This document shows positions 53,692 through 63,666 of a stretch of 64,000 nucleotides of DNA, in pieces (position 1 is the first letter of the stretch; every line of letters begins with the position of its first letter). The translations under genes were made by a program, and so were the position numbers. The notes under the pieces are model-generated. The model had not been told where the DNA came from. It searched no databases and saw nothing but the letters and a program-made list of their open reading frames with translations. This stretch comes from Clavibacter nebraskensis NCPPB 2581 (lineage in GTDB: Bacteria > Actinomycetota > Actinomycetes > Actinomycetales > Microbacteriaceae), in NCBI RefSeq assembly GCF_000355695.1, contig NC_020891.1, positions 2,604,001 through 2,668,000 of the forward strand, written 5' to 3'.

Positions 53692-56113
53692 TGAGCAGGC
53701 GCTTGCGGCCCGCCGGTCCGTCGAACTGCACCTCGGCGATGCGCTTGCGCCCCTCGCCCGTGATGCCCGTGACGCGGCCCTCGCCGAAGTCGGTGTGGCG
53801 GATGCGGTCGCCGAACGCGAGCTCGAGGTCGCCGTTGTCGCGCACCTGGCCGGTGACCGTGTTGGCCCACTGGGTCTTGGGGCGCGGAGGCGGCGGCAGG
53901 GCCGGATCCTCGAACCCGCTCGAGGACCGGGAGCGACCGCCGTACCCCCCTCCCTCGCGTCGGGCGTTGAGAGCGCGCGGTTGAGTGCCTCCGCGCGACG
54001 TGGCCATGCCGGGCGACTGCTTCCAGTCGATGAGCTCGGCCGGGATCTCCTGCAGGTACCGGCTGGGCATCGCGACGTTCACCTCGCCGAACTGGGCCCG
54101 GGTCATCGCCAGGGAGATGAACAGGCGCCGGCGGGCGCGCGTGATGCCGACGTAGAACAGGCGGCGCTCCTCCGCCGGGCCGCCGGGCTCGTTCGCCGAC
54201 ATGCGGTGGGGCAGCAGGTCCTCCTCCACGCCGGTGAGGAAGACCGAGTCGTACTCGAGCCCCTTCGCGGTGTGGAGGGTCATGAGGGACACGGTGCCGC
54301 TCGAGTCGTCGAGCTCGTCCGCCGCGGCGACGAGCGACACCTCCGTGAGGAAGTCGACCAGCTGGCCCTCGGGGTTGTTGCGCGAGAACTCCTTCGTGAC
54401 GGCGACGAGCTCCTCGACGTTCTCGGCGCGTGCTTCGTCCTGCGCGTCCTTGCTCGCCCGCAGCGCCTGCACCAGGCCGCTCTTCTCGAGCAGCGTGGTC
54501 ACCAGGTCGCCCACGGAGGTCCGCCCCTCCGGGCGGTCGGGGTCCAGCAGCAACGCCACCTCGTCGAGCATGCGCGAGAGCGTGAGGATCGCCTGCGTCA
54601 CCTTGGGCCCGAGCCCCAGCTCGGACGCGCGGCGCATGGCCTCGCGGAAGGTCACGCCGTGCGACTCCGCGAAGTTGGCCAGAGCCGTCTCCGTGGCGGG
54701 GCCGATGCCCCGCTTCGGGGTGTTGAGGATGCGGCGCAGGGCCAGCACGTCCGCGGGGTTCGCCACGGCGACGAGGTACGCCATGGCGTCCTTGATCTCG
54801 GCCCGCTCGTAGAACTTCGTCCCGCCCATGATCCGGTAGGGAACGGCCGAGCGGATGAGGATCTCCTCGAGCGCGCGCGTCTGCGCGTTGGTGCGGTAGA
54901 AGACGGCGATCTCGGAGTAGGCGGTGCCCTCATCGTGGAGCTTCTGGATCTCGTCGGCGACGAACTGCGCCTCGTCGTGGCCCGAGTACCCGGTGAAGCC
55001 GATGATCTTGTCGCCGTCGCCGATGGACGTCCACAGCTTCTTGTCCTTGCGGTCGAAGTTGTTCGAGATGACGGCGTTGGCGGCGGTGAGGATGTTCTGG
55101 GTCGACCGGTAGTTCTGCTCGAGGAGCACGACCTTCGACTGCGGGAAGTCGCGCTCGAACTCGGTGATGTTGCGGATGTCAGCGCCGCGGAACGCGTAGA
55201 TGGACTGGTCGCTGTCGCCCACCACGGTGAGCGACGCCCCGTCGATCCCGCCCATGCCGTTCGTGGACATGCGCGTGTCGACGGGCACGTCCTCCGGGGC
55301 GACCGCGCGCGTCAGCTCCCGGATGAGCGAGTACTGGGCGTGGTTCGTGTCCTGGTACTCGTCCACCAGCACGTGCCGGAAGCGCCGCTGGTAGAGCGCC
55401 GCGACCTTGGGGAACGCGCGGAAGAGGTAGACGGTCTGCCCGATGAGGTCGTCGAAGTCGAACGCGTTGGCGGAGGCGAGCGAGCGCGTGTACTGCCGGA
55501 AGATCTCCACGAACATGGCCTCGACCGGGTCGTTGAAGTTGGCCGTACGCGCGAACGTGTCCGCATCCGACAGTTCGTTCTTGAGCTTCGAGATGCGACC
55601 GGACACCGAGGAGACGGTGAAGCCGAGCGTGTCCGCGTCGAGCTGCTTGATGATCCGCTTGATGAGCACGCGGCTGTCCGCGGAGTCGTAGATGGTGAAG
55701 TTCTGCGTGAAGCCGAACGCCTCCGCCTCGCGTCGGAGGATGCGCACGCACGCGGAGTGGAACGTCGAGATCCACATACCCTCGGATGCCTGCCCGAGCA
55801 GCGACTCGACGCGCTCGCGCATCTCGGCGGCGGCCTTGTTCGTGAAGGTGATGGCGAGGATCTGGCTCGGCCACGCCTCCCGGGACTCGATGAGGCTCGC
55901 GATGCGGTGCGTCAGCACGCGCGTCTTACCGGATCCGGCGCCCGCGACGATGAGCAGGGCGGGACCCCGGTACACGACGGCCTCGCGCTGCTCCGGGTTG
56001 AGACCCTCGAGCAGCGGATCCTCCGGGGCTCCCGGCCCGCCGTCGGCGCCCGACCGGCCGTCGAGGATGATCGGCGTGCTGGAGGGGCGAAGGGCGGCGG
56101 GGTCGGCACTCAT
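53663..56113 (-). CDS. pcrA: ATP-dependent DNA helicase UvrD/PcrA
   Basis: An 816-residue superfamily-1A 3'-5' helicase. Walker A is VAGAGSGKTRVL (57-64), motif Ia ITFTNKAAAEMRERV, Walker B VLVDEYQDTNHAQY, motif III VVGDSDQSIYAFRGADIRNI, motif IV LLEQNYRST, motif V TLHTAKGLEYDSVFLTG and motif VI EERRLFYVGITRAR. The basic Gly/Ser-rich linker and C-terminal Tudor-like segment FGEGRVTGI, involved in RNA polymerase contact, are typical of PcrA/UvrD1. It acts in nucleotide excision repair and replication-fork maintenance. Start ATG at 56113. It is convergent with, and slightly overlaps, the surface-protein gene. Confidence 0.96.
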   Translation of the reverse strand: MSADPAALRPSSTPIILDGRSGADGGPGAPEDPLLEGLNPEQREAVVYRGPALLIVAGAGSGKTRVLTHRIASLIESREAWPSQILAITFTNKAAAEMRERVESLLGQASEGMWISTFHSACVRILRREAEAFGFTQNFTIYDSADSRVLIKRIIKQLDADTLGFTVSSVSGRISKLKNELSDADTFARTANFNDPVEAMFVEIFRQYTRSLASANAFDFDDLIGQTVYLFRAFPKVAALYQRRFRHVLVDEYQDTNHAQYSLIRELTRAVAPEDVPVDTRMSTNGMGGIDGASLTVVGDSDQSIYAFRGADIRNITEFERDFPQSKVVLLEQNYRSTQNILTAANAVISNNFDRKDKKLWTSIGDGDKIIGFTGYSGHDEAQFVADEIQKLHDEGTAYSEIAVFYRTNAQTRALEEILIRSAVPYRIMGGTKFYERAEIKDAMAYLVAVANPADVLALRRILNTPKRGIGPATETALANFAESHGVTFREAMRRASELGLGPKVTQAILTLSRMLDEVALLLDPDRPEGRTSVGDLVTTLLEKSGLVQALRASKDAQDEARAENVEELVAVTKEFSRNNPEGQLVDFLTEVSLVAAADELDDSSGTVSLMTLHTAKGLEYDSVFLTGVEEDLLPHRMSANEPGGPAEERRLFYVGITRARRRLFISLAMTRAQFGEVNVAMPSRYLQEIPAELIDWKQSPGMATSRGGTQPRALNARREGGGYGGRSRSSSGFEDPALPPPPRPKTQWANTVTGQVRDNGDLELAFGDRIRHTDFGEGRVTGITGEGRKRIAEVQFDGPAGRKRLLIKIAPIEKL

Positions 56114-56220
56114 GTCGGCATCGATCCTAGGCGCTGCCCCCGACGCACGACCGGGCGCCCAGGCGAGGCAGGCCGGGCTGGATGGCCATCGGCCGCGCAG
56201 GCTGCGTGGGCCGCGCGTCC

Positions 56221-56240
56221 CGCGAGGCCCGCACCTCGCG
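56221..56240 (-). terminator. Possible terminator after the glycerophosphodiesterase gene
   Basis: CGCGAGG and CCTCGCG form a perfect 7-base stem with a six-base loop immediately after the stop codon. Confidence 0.4.
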
Positions 56241-56242
56241 CG

Positions 56243-57343
56243 CTACCGCCCCACCGCCGCCACCCGCTCCTCCACGAGCCGGACCGCGAGATCCGGGTGG
56301 TCGGCGAACACGCCGTCGACGCCCGCGTCGAGGAGCCGCCCCCAGTGCGTACGGAAGTCGCCGTGCGCGGACTTGGGACCGGGGCCGCGGAGGGGCCGGG
56401 GCAGGAACGCGTTCTCGGGACGGAGCGTCCAGGTGAAGACCGAGAGCCCGGCGTCGTGCGCGCGGCGGACCAGGTCGGAGACGGGAGCCGCCCCTCCATC
56501 GGAGCCAGACCCGGAGCCGGCGCCAGACCCGGCGCCGGAGCCGGAGCCGAAGCCCGCGACAGGGCAGATCCGCTCGAGGCCCACGCTGATGCCGTCCACC
56601 TCGGCGGCCAGCGCCGCGAGCCCCGCGTCGGTCAGCTGCTCGTCGAAGGTGATGGCCGAGTCGCCGTGACGCGCCACCTCGTCGATCGCCGCACCGCACC
56701 CCTCGAGGAGGTACACCAGCCGTGCCGCGACGCCGCGCGCCCGGACGGCCAGGAGCGCTGTCCGCTCGAAGGACTCGATCGTGAGGCGCGAGGCGTCGTC
56801 CCCCCAGCCGTGCTCCCGGAGGTCCCGGGCGAGCAGCTCGTCGAGCGGCATGCCGAGCGCGGCGAAGTGCGTGGCGTGCTTGATCTCCGCGACCATGCCG
56901 AGCGGGCGGCCGTGGCGTGCCGACTCCTGGTCGATGATCCGCAGCAGGTCGGGCAGGGAGAGCACGGTCTCCTGGTCGTCGTGGGTCGCGCTGTCGGGCC
57001 GGGCCGCGGGGATCCGCTCCCGGCAGCGCAGCGTGCGGATCTCGGCCCACGTCATGTCCTCCGTGAACCAGCCCGTGCGCTCGACGCCGTCGACGACGCG
57101 CGTGGCACGGCGGTCGGCGAACTCGGGCCGGTCGGCCACGTCGGTCGTGCCGGACAGCTCGTTCTCGTGCCGGATGACGAGCACCCCGTCGGACGAGGCG
57201 ACGAGGTCGGGTTCGACGGCGTCCGCGCCCTGCGCGAAGCCCAGCCGCACGGCGGCGGCGGAGTGCTCGGGGCGGTAGCCGCTGGCTCCGCGATGGGCGA
57301 TGACGAGGGGGCGAGGGCGAGGGGCGTGATCCACGCCGCGCAC
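56243..57343 (-). CDS. Glycerophosphodiester phosphodiesterase with Gly/Ser-repeat insert
   Basis: A 366-residue GDPD-fold enzyme that hydrolyses glycerophosphodiesters to glycerol-3-phosphate. Catalytic residues are in VIAHRGASGYRPEHS (His18, Arg19; the second catalytic His position is in HENELSGTTDV) and the metal ligands in DAVEPDLVASSDGVLVIRHE. The C-terminal barrel has FTWTLRPENAF and GVDGVFADHPDLAVRL. No signal peptide is present, so it should be cytosolic. A low-complexity run FGSGSGAGSGAGSGSGSDGG (about 266-285) interrupts the barrel. The start is GTG at 57343, or GTG 57334. Confidence 0.92.
   Translation of the reverse strand: MRGVDHAPRPRPLVIAHRGASGYRPEHSAAAVRLGFAQGADAVEPDLVASSDGVLVIRHENELSGTTDVADRPEFADRRATRVVDGVERTGWFTEDMTWAEIRTLRCRERIPAARPDSATHDDQETVLSLPDLLRIIDQESARHGRPLGMVAEIKHATHFAALGMPLDELLARDLREHGWGDDASRLTIESFERTALLAVRARGVAARLVYLLEGCGAAIDEVARHGDSAITFDEQLTDAGLAALAAEVDGISVGLERICPVAGFGSGSGAGSGAGSGSGSDGGAAPVSDLVRRAHDAGLSVFTWTLRPENAFLPRPLRGPGPKSAHGDFRTHWGRLLDAGVDGVFADHPDLAVRLVEERVAAVGR
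56498..56555. repeat. Imperfect GGAGCC/GGCGCC tandem repeat inside the GDPD gene
   Basis: About 58 bases built from short units such as GGAGCCAGACCC, GGAGCCGGCGCC and GGAGCCGGAGCC. It encodes alternating Gly-Ser/Gly-Ala on the minus strand and stays in frame, so copy-number changes in multiples of 6 or 12 bases would alter loop length without breaking the enzyme. Confidence 0.7.
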
Positions 57344-57475
57344 GCTACAGGCGCCGGGTGGACGGCGAGCGCGTACTCATCTGAGGAAATACACGGCCCA
57401 CGCGAGTGGTCTCCCAGCCTGGCCAGCTAAATTGGTCGTCAATCACGTTCAACCACCATTGAGAGTAGAAGGACC

Positions 57476-58279
57476 ATGGCCAACCCCACGTTCTCCAACA
57501 ACCCGGTCTTCAACGGCCGGGGTGCGACGCCCACGAGGGATGTGACCCCGGAGAGCCTCGACGAGCTCTACAACCGCCCGTCGGCGACGCCGCTCGAGAC
57601 CGACCGCATGTCCTTCGAGGACACGACCGTCAAGACGGTCAGCCTGCTCGCGATCGTCGTCGTCCTCGGCGCCGTCGCGTGGCTCTCGGGCCCGCTCGCC
57701 CTCCCCCTCGCGATGCTCGGCGCCATCGGCGGCCTCGTGCTCGGCCTCGTCAACTCCTTCAAGAAGGAGCCGTCCGTCCCGCTCATCGTCGCGTACGCCG
57801 CATTCGAGGGGCTGCTCGTCGGAGGTCTCTCGTACTTCATCGACGCCCAGTTCCCCGGCGTGGCCACGCAGGCAGTCCTCGGCACGGCGGCGGTCTTCGT
57901 CACCGTCCTGCTGCTGTTCCGCAGTGGCAAGATCCGCGCTTCCGCCAAGGCGACCAAGATCTTCCTGATCGCGATGGTCGGCTACGCGCTGTTCTCGGTC
58001 GCCAACTTCTTCATGATGATCTTCGGCGCCACGGACAACCCCTGGGGTATGCGCGGCTACGAGGTCTTCGGCATCCCGCTCGGCTTCCTGATGGGGATCC
58101 TCGCCGTCTTCCTCGCGTCGTACTCGCTGGTCCTCGACTTCGACTTCATCCAGCGCGGCGTCCGCGCCGGCGCTCCCCGCAAGTACGGCTGGACCGCGGC
58201 GTTCGGCCTCGTCGTCACCATCGTGTGGCTGTACGTCGAGCTGCTCCGCCTCTTCGCGATCCTGCGCGGCAACAACTAG
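57476..58279 (+). CDS. Bax inhibitor-1 / YccA-family membrane protein
   Basis: A 267-residue protein with a polar N-terminus of about 50 residues and seven hydrophobic helices, including LIVAYAAFEGLLVGGLSYFI, VLGTAAVFVTVLLLF, KIFLIAMVGYALFSVANFFMMIFG and FLMGILAVFLASYSLVLDFDFIQRGVRAGAPRKYGW, which carries the conserved Asp pair of the actinobacterial BI-1 group. Relatives conduct Ca2+ or H+; the physiological role is not established. The ATG at 57476 has AGAAGGA close upstream. It is monocistronic, between the GDPD gene and a strong terminator. Confidence 0.9.
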   Translation: MANPTFSNNPVFNGRGATPTRDVTPESLDELYNRPSATPLETDRMSFEDTTVKTVSLLAIVVVLGAVAWLSGPLALPLAMLGAIGGLVLGLVNSFKKEPSVPLIVAYAAFEGLLVGGLSYFIDAQFPGVATQAVLGTAAVFVTVLLLFRSGKIRASAKATKIFLIAMVGYALFSVANFFMMIFGATDNPWGMRGYEVFGIPLGFLMGILAVFLASYSLVLDFDFIQRGVRAGAPRKYGWTAAFGLVVTIVWLYVELLRLFAILRGNN

Positions 58280-58322
58280 CACCACAGCAGGTCCCTGGCC
58301 CAGCACCGCGGGCCGGCAGCAC

Positions 58323-58358
58323 GACGAAGGCCGCTCCCCGAGGGGAGCGGCCTTCGTC
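58323..58358. terminator. Terminator between the BI-1 gene and guaA
   Basis: Perfect 17-base arms (GACGAAGGCCGCTCCCC and complement) with a two-base centre, between convergent genes. Confidence 0.85.
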
Positions 58359-58392
58359 ATCGAGCACCGGCGTCAGGGCCGGCGCGGGAGGA

Positions 58393-59969
<1,577 letters not shown>

Positions 59970-59973
<4 letters not shown>

Positions 59974-60512
59974 GTGGTGGCCTCCGTAGTGGTGGTCGGG
60001 TCGATGGGTCGGGGATCCGCGTCATCGCGGTCGTCGGCGGCGGGGGCCTTCCGGCGGGGCGCCTCGAGTTCCGCGATGGTCTCCCGTACCCGGCGGGCGA
60101 TGCGCGCCTCGACGATGAAGGAGAGGAACGGCACGACGCCGCCCGCGGCGATGAGGATGAAGCGGGTGAACGACCAGCGCATCTTCTGCCAGAGCAGGAA
60201 GTCGCTGATGAGGTAGACCACGTAGATGTTGCCGTGGACGATCTGGATCAGGAGGCTCACGTTCGTGCCCGTGAGCGTGTCCGCGGGCGAGAGCGCGAGG
60301 AACCCGGACGGGCCGTTCAGCTCGAGCTCGTAGCCGGCGCCGGCGAGGTACTGCAGCGATCCGTCGACGAACTGGAAGCCGGGCAGGTACTTGATGCCCA
60401 TCTCCACGACGAGGAGGAGCAGGAACGCGCCGGTGATGAACGCCATGACGCGGTAGAAGCCGAGGACCCTCCGGATCTGCGGGACGTCGGAGCGCTTGAG
60501 TCCGTAGGCCAT
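59970..60512 (-). CDS. DUF3817 membrane protein
   Basis: A 180-residue protein with three hydrophobic segments ([68 protein letters not shown]) and the DUF3817 hallmark [11 protein letters not shown]. The C-terminal 35 residues are charged and Thr-rich. It is located between SURF1 and guaA, an arrangement common in Microbacteriaceae-like genomes. Start ATG at 60512. Its stop overlaps the guaA TTG. Function not established. Confidence 0.87.
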
Positions 60513-60521
60513 GCGTGGATC

Positions 60522-61523
60522 CTACCGGTCGGCGTCTGCGCGGCTCCCGCGCCGGGGAGCGCCGACGGCCTCGTCGCGACCCCCGTCGGGGAGCGGGTCG
60601 TCACCGTCCTCGTCGCCGTCCTCGTCCTCGTCCTCGTCCTCGCGGTAGCCGGGCTGCTCGCGGGTCCAGGTGTCGCGGACGGTGCGGTACCAGATGACGA
60701 TCGCGAAGACCGCGAAGACCGCCCACTCGGCCGCGTAGAAGATGTTGAGCCAGTTGAGCTGCACGGCCTCGCTCGGCGGAGGCGAGTCGATCGCCGTGAG
60801 GCCGGCGATCGGGGTCGACGCGACGATGAAGCCGTTGTAGACGTCGCCCGCGTCGCCCGGCCAGAGGTTGACGAGCGCCGCCGTGCTGAGCCGGGTCATG
60901 CGCTGGGGGTCCTGGCCCTCGCCCGGGGGCTCGGGCTGCTCGCTCGGGAGGAAGCGGCCGACGATCTCCTGGACCCCCGTCGGGGATCCGTCGCCCGCGT
61001 CCAGCTGCGTCGCGACGGCCGCCGCCTCGTCGTCGGTCGCGGTCCAGCCGAGCGCGACCGGCACGCTGGCGGGCAGCGCGTCGGGCGCCGGATCCGCGGA
61101 GCCGTCGTCCGTGATCGAGAGGTGGCCGACGACCCAGGCGCCGGTGCGGCCGGCGTTGAGGCGGTCGGAGACGACGACGAAGTCGCCGGGGACGAGCGAG
61201 CCCTGGACGGTGACCATGTGCCCGGCGGACGTGTCGGTGACGTAGCCCTGCGGCTGGGCGAGCGTGCCGAGCGGCAGCGCCGTCTCGGTGTCGCGCTCGA
61301 TGACGACGCCCGACTCGACCGCGCGCGCGAGCTGCCACTGCCCGAGCGCGGCGAAGCCCGCGGCGATGACGAGCGCGAGCGCCAGCAGCGCGAGGGAGCG
61401 CGGGCGGCGGGCGACCTGGCCGACGGTGGGGCCGGCGGCGCCGGATCCGCCCGGACCGGATACCGCGGTCGCGGCGTCGGGACGCGGTGCGGCGTCGGAG
61501 CGGGGGTCGGGTGCGTGGGTCAT
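60522..61523 (-). CDS. SURF1-family cytochrome oxidase biogenesis protein
   Basis: A 333-residue SURF1-like protein. After a disordered N-terminus, TM1 (about 43-62) is followed by the family motif LGQWQLARA. The extracytoplasmic domain has VTVQGSLVPGDFVVVSDRLNAGRTGAWVVGHL and VALGWTAT; a second helix near the C-terminus follows QLNWLNIFYAAEWAVFAVFAIVIWYR. The tail is very acidic (EDEDEDEDGDEDGDD). It assists heme-copper oxidase assembly. Its ATG overlaps the stop of the antiporter gene (TGATG), so the two are coupled. Start at 61523. Confidence 0.88.
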   Translation of the reverse strand: MTHAPDPRSDAAPRPDAATAVSGPGGSGAAGPTVGQVARRPRSLALLALALVIAAGFAALGQWQLARAVESGVVIERDTETALPLGTLAQPQGYVTDTSAGHMVTVQGSLVPGDFVVVSDRLNAGRTGAWVVGHLSITDDGSADPAPDALPASVPVALGWTATDDEAAAVATQLDAGDGSPTGVQEIVGRFLPSEQPEPPGEGQDPQRMTRLSTAALVNLWPGDAGDVYNGFIVASTPIAGLTAIDSPPPSEAVQLNWLNIFYAAEWAVFAVFAIVIWYRTVRDTWTREQPGYREDEDEDEDGDEDGDDPLPDGGRDEAVGAPRRGSRADADR

Positions 61524-63028
61524 CAGTAGTCGGGTTCCCGTTCGCGGGTGGGTGGGGTCCAGGTGTCGTGGTCGGACTGCTGGCCGGCCTGCTCGGCGCG
61601 GCGGTCGGGGGCGGGCCACGGGGCTCCCGCATCGTCGGTGGCATCCTCGTCGGCGCCCCTCCGAGCGGCGACGGCGCCCTCGGCCTCGGGGCCGGTGCCC
61701 GGCGTCGTGCCGCGCGCCGCGGTGCCCGGCCGCGGCGTCGCCACCGCGAGGCCGTCGCCGGGCACCTGCGCGCCGCGCTCCGCCGCCTCGAACAGGGCGA
61801 GCGCACCCGCCCGCTCCGCGTCGCGCTCGGCCTTCTCGGCGGCGCGCTTCGTGGCGGAGCGGTACCGCGTGGGCAGCACGGCCGTGCCGATGCGCACCGA
61901 GTTCGCGGCGAGGAGCGGCCCCATGATCGCCATCACCAGCACGTAGAGGCCCGCGAACGGCTGGATCCGCTCGTCGAGCCCCGCCGACAGCGAGAGAGTC
62001 GCGAGGATGAGCGCGAACTCGCCGCGGTTCTGCAGGATGAAGGCCGTGTTGATGCCGGCCTGCGCGCCGTGCCCGTTCAGCCACGCGACGAACTGCCCGG
62101 CGATGATGTTGAGCACGACCGTCATGAGCACGGCGAGGAGCACCGGGACGACGACGGTGGGGAACTCGCCGGGATCCAGCGCCAGGCCGAAGTTGAGGAA
62201 GAAGAACGCGCCGAAGACGTCGCGCAGCGGGATGGCGATCTGCTCGATGCGGTTGCGCACGCGCGTCGCGCCGAGCACGAGGCCGATGAGGAAGGCGCCG
62301 ATCGCGTCGGTGACGCCGAGCACCTCGCCGATGCCGCCGAAGAGGATCGCGAGGCCGAAGAACAGGACGGTGAACAGCTCGACGTCGCGCGTGCGCATGA
62401 ACCGCGACAGGAACGCGCCGCCCTTGCGCGCGACCGTGAACATCACCACGAGGAAGGCGAACGACACCGCGAGCTGGCCGACCACCGCCCACGGCTCGGT
62501 CTCGCCGCTCAGCACGACCGACACGATGGCGAGGTAGACGGCGATGAAGATGTCCTCGACCACGGTGACGCCCAGGATCATGGGCGTCTCGTCGTTGGCC
62601 AGGCGGTTCAGCTCGATGAGCAGCTTCGTCACGATGGCGCTCGACGACGTCGCCGTCATGCCCGCGATGATGAGCGCCTCGCGCGTGCCCCAGCCGAGCG
62701 CGAACCCGAACGCGAACCCGACGCCCATGTTGATGAGCACGTACGAGCCGCCCGAGATGATGAGCTTGCCAGCGTTGCCGAAGAACTCGTCCTGGTCGAA
62801 CTCCAGCCCCAGGTTGAACAGCAGCAGGATGAGGCCGAAGACGGCGATCAGCTCGATGTCGCCCGAGGCGAAGTCGAGCGGGAACCAGTCGACGCTCGGG
62901 CTCGCGAGGAGCCCGACGAGCATGTAGATGGGGATCGCGGGCAGGCCGATGCGCTTGCCGAGCTGGCCGAACGCGTAGGCGAGGACGAACAGCAGGCCGA
63001 GGACGATGAGGTCGAGGCCGTGGTGCAC
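61523..63028 (-). CDS. CPA2-family cation:proton antiporter (KhtU/KefB-like)
   Basis: A 501-residue antiporter with 12-13 hydrophobic helices over residues 1-385. ILLLFNLGLEFDQDEFF and GMTATSSSAIVTKLL are CPA2 signatures, and GVTVVEDIFIAVYLA carries the ion-binding acidic residues. The cytoplasmic tail (about 390-501) is Ala/Glu/Arg/Pro-rich without a recognisable TrkA-N domain. The adjacent upstream gene encodes a separate RCK-C regulatory subunit, as in Bacillus KhtTU, so K+/H+ exchange is likely. The start is GTG at 63028. Confidence 0.9.
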   Translation of the reverse strand: MHHGLDLIVLGLLFVLAYAFGQLGKRIGLPAIPIYMLVGLLASPSVDWFPLDFASGDIELIAVFGLILLLFNLGLEFDQDEFFGNAGKLIISGGSYVLINMGVGFAFGFALGWGTREALIIAGMTATSSSAIVTKLLIELNRLANDETPMILGVTVVEDIFIAVYLAIVSVVLSGETEPWAVVGQLAVSFAFLVVMFTVARKGGAFLSRFMRTRDVELFTVLFFGLAILFGGIGEVLGVTDAIGAFLIGLVLGATRVRNRIEQIAIPLRDVFGAFFFLNFGLALDPGEFPTVVVPVLLAVLMTVVLNIIAGQFVAWLNGHGAQAGINTAFILQNRGEFALILATLSLSAGLDERIQPFAGLYVLVMAIMGPLLAANSVRIGTAVLPTRYRSATKRAAEKAERDAERAGALALFEAAERGAQVPGDGLAVATPRPGTAARGTTPGTGPEAEGAVAARRGADEDATDDAGAPWPAPDRRAEQAGQQSDHDTWTPPTREREPDY

Positions 63029-63031
63029 CCG

Positions 63032-63565
63032 CTACCCTCCGTCCGGCGCGGAGCCGGGCGCGGGGCGGTGCGGGAACTCGCCCGTCCGGTAGAACGCGAA
63101 GGCCTTGGCGACCTTCTCGGGGGATCCGGCCACGACGAGCGTGTCGCCCGGGTAGACGGTGAAGTCGTCGGAGGGCGCGGGGTTGGCCGACTCGCCGCGC
63201 ACGACCGCGACGACCGTGAGGCCCACGACGCCGCGCGAGGCGAGGTTGCCGAGGGCCTGGCCGGCGATGTGGTCGTCGTAGTCGACCGTGAACCAGTCGA
63301 TGCTGAGGCCCGGGATCTGGTCGAGCTTGTCGAGGGACTCGGTGATCCGCGTGCCGCCCAGCAGCTCGGCGAGCGTGTGCGCCTCGTCCTCGCTGAGGCG
63401 GAGCGACACCTTCTGCGTGTCGGGCCCGTCCTGCTCCTCGGAGAAGGTGATCAGGTCGCTGTGGCCGGAGCGGTGCGCGATGACGCCGACCTTGCCCCCG
63501 TCGTCCGTGATGAAGGTGTGCAGCACGCCGACACCCGGCAGCTTGACGCGACGGACCTCCGCCAT
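63032..63565 (-). CDS. KhtT-like TrkA-C (RCK-C) regulatory subunit
   Basis: A 177-residue cytosolic protein. The N-terminal part (VRRVKLPGVGVLHTFITDDGGKVGVIAHRSGHSDL) matches KhtT-type antiporter regulators, and the C-terminal RCK-C domain is GLTVVAVVRGESANPAPSDDFTVYPGDTLVVAGSPEKVAKA. It probably binds a cyclic dinucleotide or other ligand and gates the downstream antiporter, from which it is separated by three bases. Start ATG at 63565. Confidence 0.88.
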   Translation of the reverse strand: MAEVRRVKLPGVGVLHTFITDDGGKVGVIAHRSGHSDLITFSEEQDGPDTQKVSLRLSEDEAHTLAELLGGTRITESLDKLDQIPGLSIDWFTVDYDDHIAGQALGNLASRGVVGLTVVAVVRGESANPAPSDDFTVYPGDTLVVAGSPEKVAKAFAFYRTGEFPHRPAPGSAPDGG

Positions 63566-63666
63566 GCGCGCACCTCCCTCTTCCTCTGGTTCACAACGCG
63601 GGCCGCGCCCCGCATGTTCCCTGTCCGCTCGGCGCGGGACGGGCCCGGCCGGGTGGCCGGCGCGGA

